NCBI GenBank assembly: GCA_951812805.1
Contig: CATOSZ010000014.1
Location: 62,001 to 126,000, forward strand
Source: an uncultured Alphaproteobacteria bacterium
Lineage (GTDB): Bacteria; Pseudomonadota; Alphaproteobacteria; GCA-2731375
Direction of reading: 5' to 3'
Length of the DNA: 64,000 nucleotides
Of this stretch, positions 58,904-64,000 are shown piece after piece (the stretch's first letter is position 1; each line of letters opens with the position of its first letter). The notes under the pieces were generated by a model that had not been told where the DNA came from, did not search any database, and saw only the letters and a program-made list of their open reading frames with translations. The position numbers and the translations under genes were made by a program.

Positions 58904-59332
58904 ATGGCCTTGCGCATCATTCCTTATGTCATGTTCCTGCTGGCCGTCGTCGTCACGCCGGCCCGCGCGCTGGAATTGCCGGACGGTGCGGCCGGTGCCA
59001 TCCGGCAGGTCATCGAAGCGCAGATCACCGCCTTCCAGGCCGACGACGGTGCGGCCGCCTTCGCGCAAGCCTCGCCGACGATCCGCGGCATCTTCGGCGA
59101 TGTCGACACCTTCATGACCATGGTCAAGCAGGGCTACCGGCCGGTCTACCGGCCCCGCTCGTTCACCTTCCGCGACCTGGTCGAATGGCGCGGCCAACCG
59201 ACCCAGGAGGTCGTCGTGGTCGGCCCGGACGGGCAGGTGGTCCTGGCGCTCTATTCCATGCAGCAACAGGACGACGGCCGCTGGCTGATCAACGGCTGCG
59301 CGCTCGTCCAACTGCCGGACGGCGCGGCCTGA
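58904..59332 (+). CDS. DUF4864 secreted protein
   Basis: A 142-residue exported protein with a signal peptide (MALRIIPYVMFLLAVVVTPARA) and a single small domain of the DUF4864 type: IRQVIEAQITAFQADDGAAA, ASPTIRGIFGDVDTFMTMV, QGYRPVYRP and DDGRWLINGCAL. An NTF2-like fold is likely. Function unknown. It is convergent with the aminotransferase gene 15 bp away. Confidence 0.86.
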   Translation: MALRIIPYVMFLLAVVVTPARALELPDGAAGAIRQVIEAQITAFQADDGAAAFAQASPTIRGIFGDVDTFMTMVKQGYRPVYRPRSFTFRDLVEWRGQPTQEVVVVGPDGQVVLALYSMQQQDDGRWLINGCALVQLPDGAA

Positions 59333-59347
59333 CGCTCACCGTTCCCT

Positions 59348-60298
59348 TCAGGCCAGGCCGCAGTCGCGGCGCACGAGATCCTTGTAGAGGGCGCGGATGC
59401 GGTGGAAGACCGGTCCGGCCGCGCCGCTGCCGATGGCGCGGCCGTCGATCTCGACCACCGGCGTCTGGGCGCCGAAGGTGCCGGTGACGAAGGCCTCGTC
59501 GGCGCCGTAGGTGTCGACCAGGGAATAGTTGCGCTCGAACACCGGGATGCCGTCGTCCCGGCAGACCTGGATCACTTTAGCCCGAGTGATGCCGTTCAGG
59601 CAGTAGTCGCCGGTCGAGGTCCAGACCTCGCCGCGCCGGACGATGAAGAAGTTGACCGAATTGCAGGTCGAGACGAAGCCCTGCGGGTCGAGCATCAGCC
59701 CCTCGTCGCAGCCGGCCTTGATCGCCTGGATCATCGCCAGGATGCAGTTCAGCTTGGAATGCGAGTTCAGCTTGGGGTCTTGCGTGTCGGGCAGGCCGCG
59801 GTGCTGGTGCACGGTGAACAGTTTCAGGCCGCGTTCGATCACCGCCTCGCTCGCCACCTTGAATTCCGGGATGATGACGATGGTCGGACCCCAGATGGAA
59901 AACCGCGGATCCTGGAACGGCGTCTTCTTCGGCCCGCGGGTGACCATCAGGCGGACGTGGGCGCCGTCGACCATGTCGTTGGCGGCGGTCGTCGCGTAGA
60001 GGGCGTCGGCCATTTCCGCCCTGGTGAGGCCGATGTCCAGGTCGATCGCCTTCGCGCCCTCGTACAGGCGGGCGAGATGGTCGTCGAGGAAGGCGAAGCG
60101 GCCGCCGTGCAGGCGCAGCCCCTCCCACACCCCGTCGCCCAGCATGAAGCCGCTGTCGAAGACGGAGACCTTGGCCGCGTCGCGGTGGACCAGGTCGCCG
60201 TTCAGCCAGATCTTGACGTCGGCGTTGCGCGGGTCGGCCTCGGCATCGTGCGTGGTGGCGGCGGGAAGAGCATCGGTGGTCATGTTGTCGGTGGTCAT
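59348..60298 (-). CDS. Class IV aminotransferase (BCAA or D-amino acid type)
   Basis: Fold-type IV PLP aminotransferase, 316 aa. It has WLNGDLVHRDAAKVSVFDSG at the N-terminus, the PLP lysine region LNSHSKLNCILAMIQA and the cofactor loop LMLDPQGFVSTCNSVNFFIV. These keys fit either branched-chain aminotransferase or D-amino acid transaminase; I cannot separate them. The ATG at 60298 follows GGGAG. It takes the place where an aapP ATPase gene would be expected, directly after the AapM-like permease gene. Confidence 0.86.
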   Translation of the reverse strand: MTTDNMTTDALPAATTHDAEADPRNADVKIWLNGDLVHRDAAKVSVFDSGFMLGDGVWEGLRLHGGRFAFLDDHLARLYEGAKAIDLDIGLTRAEMADALYATTAANDMVDGAHVRLMVTRGPKKTPFQDPRFSIWGPTIVIIPEFKVASEAVIERGLKLFTVHQHRGLPDTQDPKLNSHSKLNCILAMIQAIKAGCDEGLMLDPQGFVSTCNSVNFFIVRRGEVWTSTGDYCLNGITRAKVIQVCRDDGIPVFERNYSLVDTYGADEAFVTGTFGAQTPVVEIDGRAIGSGAAGPVFHRIRALYKDLVRRDCGLA

Positions 60299-60317
60299 GG
60301 GGGGCGGGCTCCCGGGG

Positions 60318-61400
60318 TTAGTCGTGGCCGATGCGCATGCGGCGCTCGAGGAAGGCACCGTAGCGCGACAGGCTGAAGACGAAGACGAAGTAGATGAGGG
60401 CGATGAAGACATAGACCTCGACATAGGAGTGGGTCCATTTGGCGGTGCCGAAGGCGGCGTTGCCGGAGGCCAGCACTTCGAACAGGCCGATGATGATGAC
60501 GATCGAGGTGTCCTTGAAGGTGATGACGAACTGGTTGATGGTCGGCGGCAGCGCGTTGCGGAAGGCCTGCGGCAACATGATCAGCCAGACCCGGCGCCAA
60601 TAGCCGAGGCCGAGGCTTTCCGCCGCCTCGTACTGGCCGGCCGGAATGGCCTGCAGCCCGCCGCGAATGATCTCCGCCTGGTAACAGGCGAAGAAGAAGG
60701 CGAAGGCGCCGATGATCCGGTAGAGCTTGTCGCCCTGCAGCCATTGCGGCAGCACGAAGGGCACGATCAGCGCCGCCGCGAACAGGATGGTGAGCAGCGG
60801 GAAGGACCGCGTCAGGTCGATCGAGAAGGCGGCGAGCCAGCGGATCACCGGCAGCTCGGAACGCCGGGCGAGCGCCAGCAGGATCGAGAGCGGCATGCCG
60901 ATGATCGAGACCGAGGCGAAGATGAAGAGGGTGAGGGCGAGACCGCCCCATTGCTCGGTGCCGACGGAAGCGAGGCCGAAGATCCCCCCGCTCATCAGGA
61001 TGTAGAAGGTGGAGAAGCCGACGATCCAGACCGTGGACAGGCGAAACGGGGTCCAGACCGCCGGGATGCAGGACAGCACGGCGACGGCGATGATGACGGC
61101 GCAGGCGGTGGCGGAGCGCCAATGTTGCTCGAAGGGATAGAGGCCGAAGAGGATCAGCCGGCCGCGCGCCTCGATGACCGCCCAGCAGGCCCCGGCGCCC
61201 GGCGTGCCGCAGGCCTCGGAGCCGGCCTCGCGCCAGATCGCGTCGACGAACAGCCAATTGAACAGCGCCGGCCCCCACCAGACGACGAGGCCGAGCCCGG
61301 CGAGCGTCACGATGACGTCGATCGGTCCGGCGAACAGCCGCCGGCGCAGCCAGTCGAGCCAGTCGGTGCGTGCCGCGGCCGGCGGGCCGTCAATCGTCAT
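60318..61400 (-). CDS. General amino-acid ABC transporter permease (AapM/BztC type)
   Basis: A 360-residue permease with an N-terminal helix, a long periplasmic insert holding two cysteines (GSEACGTPGAGACWAVI), and a C-terminal HisM-like block with the coupling motif ESLGLGYWRRVWLIMLPQAF and the segment TFKDTSIVIIIGLFE. This layout is specific to the Aap/Bzt type. It overlaps the AapQ-type gene by 11 bp. Confidence 0.9.
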   Translation of the reverse strand: MTIDGPPAAARTDWLDWLRRRLFAGPIDVIVTLAGLGLVVWWGPALFNWLFVDAIWREAGSEACGTPGAGACWAVIEARGRLILFGLYPFEQHWRSATACAVIIAVAVLSCIPAVWTPFRLSTVWIVGFSTFYILMSGGIFGLASVGTEQWGGLALTLFIFASVSIIGMPLSILLALARRSELPVIRWLAAFSIDLTRSFPLLTILFAAALIVPFVLPQWLQGDKLYRIIGAFAFFFACYQAEIIRGGLQAIPAGQYEAAESLGLGYWRRVWLIMLPQAFRNALPPTINQFVITFKDTSIVIIIGLFEVLASGNAAFGTAKWTHSYVEVYVFIALIYFVFVFSLSRYGAFLERRMRIGHD

Positions 61401-62544
61401 TGTCGAACCCCCGCAAGGCGAGCCGCCGGTTCACCAGGTTCATCAGCGTCGAGATCGAATAGTTGATGACCAGGAACAGCATCATCATGATGAACAGCAG
61501 CTCGATGGTCTGGCCGCTCTGATTGATCGAGGTCGAGGTGATCATGAAGAGATCGGTGAAGCCGATGGCGATGCCGATCGAGGTCGCCTTCATCAAAAAG
61601 ACGTACTGGTTGCCGAGCGGTGGCATGATCGCGCGCAAGGCCAGCGGAATGCGAACCTTCCAATAGATCGCGAAGCGGCCGAGGCCGATCGCCGCCGCCG
61701 CCTCCAGCTGGCCACGCGGCACGGAGAGGAAACCGCCGCGCACGATCTCGGCGATATAGGCGGCGCCGAAGACGATGATGGCGATGGCGATCGCCGCGAA
61801 CTCGGGCGTGATGCGCAGGCCGCCGCGGAAGTTGAAACCTTTGAGGTAGGGAACGTCGATCAGCGGCTGGCCGGCCGGCGTCAACACGAAGGCCATGGCG
61901 ACGCCGAGCACGAGGATCGCCGCCATCGCGCCCCAGCCGACCCGAAGCGGCGTCAATCCGACGCTGCGCCCGGCGAGCCGTTTGGCGAGCAGGACAATGC
62001 CGACGGCCAGCACCGCCCAGAGCGCCACGCTCCAATAGGCGACGTTCAGCCCCGGCACGTAGAGCCCGCGGGAGGAGAGGAAGACCGCGTCGAACACCGA
62101 CAGCGCGCGGCGGGGCGAGGGCAGGTGGGTGACCACCGCGTACCAGAAGAAGCCCTGCAGGATCAGCGGCACGTTGCGGAAGATCTCGACATAGACGGTG
62201 GCGAAGCTGCCGAGGACGAAGTTTTCGGACAGGCGGGCGACGCCGATCAGCGTGCCGAGCACGGTGGCGACCGCGATGCAGATCAGGCCCAGCATCAGCG
62301 TGTTGAGAAAGCCGATCAGCAACAACCACCAATAGGGATCGTCGATCGTGTAGTCGAGCAGGGAGAAGGAGATGTCCCAGCCGGTCGAATGGAAGAGAAA
62401 ACCGAAGCCGGTCGCGATGCCCTGGTCGAGCAGGTTCTGCCGCGCCGTGACAATGAAGGAACCGACGCAGAGCAGCACGACGGCGAGAACGGCCGCCTGC
62501 AACAGACGGCCGCGAATTTTCTCGTCACGCAACAGGCCCTGCAT
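61390..62544 (-). CDS. General amino-acid ABC transporter permease (AapQ/BztB type)
   Basis: A 384-residue permease. It begins MQGLLRDEKIRGRLLQAAVL, has several helices separated by a long insert, and the EAA loop EAAAAIGLGRFAIYWKVRIP followed by QYVFLMKATSIGIAIGFTDL. The GWDISFSLLDYTIDDPYWWL segment is characteristic of AapQ/BztB. It starts 49 bp after the binding-protein gene stop. Confidence 0.9.
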   Translation of the reverse strand: MQGLLRDEKIRGRLLQAAVLAVVLLCVGSFIVTARQNLLDQGIATGFGFLFHSTGWDISFSLLDYTIDDPYWWLLLIGFLNTLMLGLICIAVATVLGTLIGVARLSENFVLGSFATVYVEIFRNVPLILQGFFWYAVVTHLPSPRRALSVFDAVFLSSRGLYVPGLNVAYWSVALWAVLAVGIVLLAKRLAGRSVGLTPLRVGWGAMAAILVLGVAMAFVLTPAGQPLIDVPYLKGFNFRGGLRITPEFAAIAIAIIVFGAAYIAEIVRGGFLSVPRGQLEAAAAIGLGRFAIYWKVRIPLALRAIMPPLGNQYVFLMKATSIGIAIGFTDLFMITSTSINQSGQTIELLFIMMMLFLVINYSISTLMNLVNRRLALRGFDNDD

Positions 62545-62593
62545 GGGAAGCGGCGGGCGGCCGGGGCTCGGGCCCCGGCCGCCCGCCCCCGTC

Positions 62594-63634
62594 TCAATCG
62601 AGGATCAGCGGATAGAGCACGCCGCCCTTGTTGTAGAGGGCGTTGATGCCGCGCTGCAGCTTGTAGGGCGAATCCTTGCCGAGGTTGCGATCGTAGATCT
62701 GCGCATAGTTGCCCATGGTCTTGATCACGTTGTAGGCCCAGGAATCGTCGAGGCCGAGCCGCTTGCCGATGCCGGGCGTGACACCCAGCAGCCGGCCTAT
62801 CGTCGAGTTCGGCGGATTGGCCTTCATCGCATCGACGTTCTCGCTGGTGATGCCGTTCAACTCCGCCAGCATCAGCGAACTGAACAGCCAGTTCAGGATG
62901 TCGACCCAGCCGTCGTCGCCCTGCCGCATGGCGGCCGACTCCGGCTCCATCGCCAGCACGTCGGGCAGGATCTGATGGTCGGCCGCATTGGCCGACCCCT
63001 TGGAGCGGGTCACCGCCAGGTTCGGGCCCCAACCGACGAAGGCGTCACAACGCTTGGAGAAGTAGGCGCTGCGCAACTCCTCGGTCTTCTCGTAGGTGAC
63101 GAACTCGTGCTTCACCTTGAGGGAGGCGAGATAGTTCGCCGCCAGCCGCTCGGTGCTGGTGCCGCCGGCGACGCAGACGGTCGCGCCCTCGAGGTCGCGG
63201 GCGTCCTTCAGGCCCAGTTCCTTGTGCACCATGATCTGCGTCGCGCCCAGCAGATAGGGGCGGGAGAACTGCAGGCCCAGCTCCGTATCGCGGCCCATGG
63301 TCCAGCCGGTGGCCTTGATGATGACGTCGACGTCGCCCGACTGGATCGAGGGGAAACGCTGCGCCCAGCTGAGCGGGACGATCTTCAGCTTGTCGACGCT
63401 GCCGAAGATGGCGACGGCGAGCGCACGGCAGAAGTCGATGTCGAGGCCCTTCCAGTTCCCCTTGTCGTCGACCTCGGCAAAGCCGAGAAAGCTGCCGTTG
63501 TGGCCGGTACAGAGCAGCGAGCCCCGCGCCTTCACCGCGTCGAGCGTCTTCGAGCGGGCCTGCACCTCGCTCGTCGCCAGACCGCCTGCCAACATGGCGA
63601 GCGCGCCGAGCGCGCCGATGGCGAATTTGAACAT
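62594..63634 (-). CDS. General amino-acid ABC transporter substrate-binding protein (AapJ/BztA type)
   Basis: Periplasmic binding protein of family 3, 346 aa. A signal peptide is visible (MFKFAIGALGALAMLAGGLA, cleavage near VQA-RSKTL). Family motifs are LDAVKARGSLLCTGHNGSFL, KGLDIDFCRALAVAIFG and VIIKATGWTMGRDTELG. The C-terminus (LQRGINALYNKGGVLYPLI) also fits AapJ. The ATG at 63634 has GGGAGGAA upstream. First gene of the transporter unit. Confidence 0.92.
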   Translation of the reverse strand: MFKFAIGALGALAMLAGGLATSEVQARSKTLDAVKARGSLLCTGHNGSFLGFAEVDDKGNWKGLDIDFCRALAVAIFGSVDKLKIVPLSWAQRFPSIQSGDVDVIIKATGWTMGRDTELGLQFSRPYLLGATQIMVHKELGLKDARDLEGATVCVAGGTSTERLAANYLASLKVKHEFVTYEKTEELRSAYFSKRCDAFVGWGPNLAVTRSKGSANAADHQILPDVLAMEPESAAMRQGDDGWVDILNWLFSSLMLAELNGITSENVDAMKANPPNSTIGRLLGVTPGIGKRLGLDDSWAYNVIKTMGNYAQIYDRNLGKDSPYKLQRGINALYNKGGVLYPLILD

Positions 63635-63756
63635 GGTTCCATTCCTCCCAAGTCGAGCGGTGCCGATGTGACCCGCTCGGCGAAAATTATGACAGCGGTC
63701 ACCGGGCAGGGCCAGGACTTCGCCCGCCCATTGCCATCAAATTAGACGACCTTGGC

Positions 63757-64000
63757 TCAGCGCCCCTTCCAGTCGGGTTTGCGCTTTTCGGAGAAGGCCA
63801 GCGGTCCCTCGACATAGTCCTCGCTCTTCGCCATTTCGACGATCGCGGGATACATCTCGGAATAGGATTGTTCCAGCGTGTCCATGTCGAGGCCGCGCAC
63901 CACGGCCTGTTTGGAGGCGCGGATCGACATCGGCGAGCATTCGAGGATCAGGCCCGCCCAACGTTTGGCCTCCTCGAGCGCGCCGCCCTCGGGCGCCAGT
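63757..64000 (-). CDS. Enoyl-CoA hydratase/isomerase family protein (C-terminal part, runs off right edge)
   Basis: The last 80 residues of a crotonase-fold protein: LEEAKRWAGLILECSPMSIR, ASKQAVVRGLDMDTL and DYVEGPLAFSEKRKPDWKGR before the stop. The pattern of AxxxAKxxAxxIxxxSPxAxRAxK and the FxEKRxPxWKGR ending is characteristic of enoyl-CoA hydratases. The active-site part lies outside the window, so the exact reaction is not assignable. Confidence 0.88.
   Translation of the reverse strand, partial: LAPEGGALEEAKRWAGLILECSPMSIRASKQAVVRGLDMDTLEQSYSEMYPAIVEMAKSEDYVEGPLAFSEKRKPDWKGR

Overview
This window is high-GC DNA, most likely from an alphaproteobacterium, probably Rhodospirillales-like. 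The evidence is the block murA–DUF2948–hisG–hisD–UPF0262–infA–maf–rng–yacG, the FNR-type box in front of ccoNOQP, and an aap/bzt-type amino-acid transporter. I saw no rRNA, tRNA or CRISPR array. The assignment rests on gene content only.

Layout. 1–4207 (minus strand): cbb3 oxidase operon ccoNOQP plus the start of ccoG, with a perfect FNR/Anr palindrome upstream. 4226–5653: an MmgE/PrpD protein. 5705–12378 (minus): the conserved housekeeping block for histidine synthesis, peptidoglycan, translation initiation and RNA processing. 12473–22675 (minus): one long tight unit of a Dpp/Opp-type peptide ABC transporter (binding protein, two permeases, two ATPases), an uncharacterised helical protein, an M29/NicX-like metalloenzyme, a GlpD-like FAD dehydrogenase and a VOC protein. 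The GlpD frame has no usable start codon and is joined to the upstream gene at a CCC-UGA site. 22756–24935: a Rieske ring-hydroxylating oxygenase pair with a small membrane protein. 25085–26665: a secreted M23 peptidase. 26896–31950 (mostly plus): zf-CHCC protein, OYE-family flavoenzyme, then the YfgM-like/BamB/Der outer-membrane and ribosome assembly genes.

31951–49000 is an accessory region with visibly lower GC in places. It holds a ParE-type toxin pair, a TMEM43 protein flanked by an imperfect direct repeat, a DUF4242 protein, a threonine-dehydratase-like enzyme overlapping a TauD-family dioxygenase, three class III nucleotide-cyclase proteins (two with TPR-type C-termini, one fused to an alpha/beta hydrolase), a PD40 beta-propeller, a histidine kinase with an overlapping double-H-box/receiver protein, a lone receiver, and a large secreted protein I do not recognise. 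All three cyclases have lost the lysine that usually selects adenine. This cluster is the best candidate for an undescribed signalling system.

49184–55641 is an SDR/SDR/LysR neighbourhood hit by two insertion sequences. An ISAs1-family element sits 14 bp in front of one SDR gene, and an IS21-family element splits the LysR regulator. Removing the IS21 element and one 7-bp target duplication restores a 302-codon LysR gene exactly.

55649–64000: an overlapping operon (SDR, NUDIX hydrolase, Na+/H+ antiporter, gamma-glutamylcyclotransferase-like), a DUF4864 protein, a class IV aminotransferase next to an AapJ-Q-M transporter without its ATPase gene, and the end of an enoyl-CoA hydratase.
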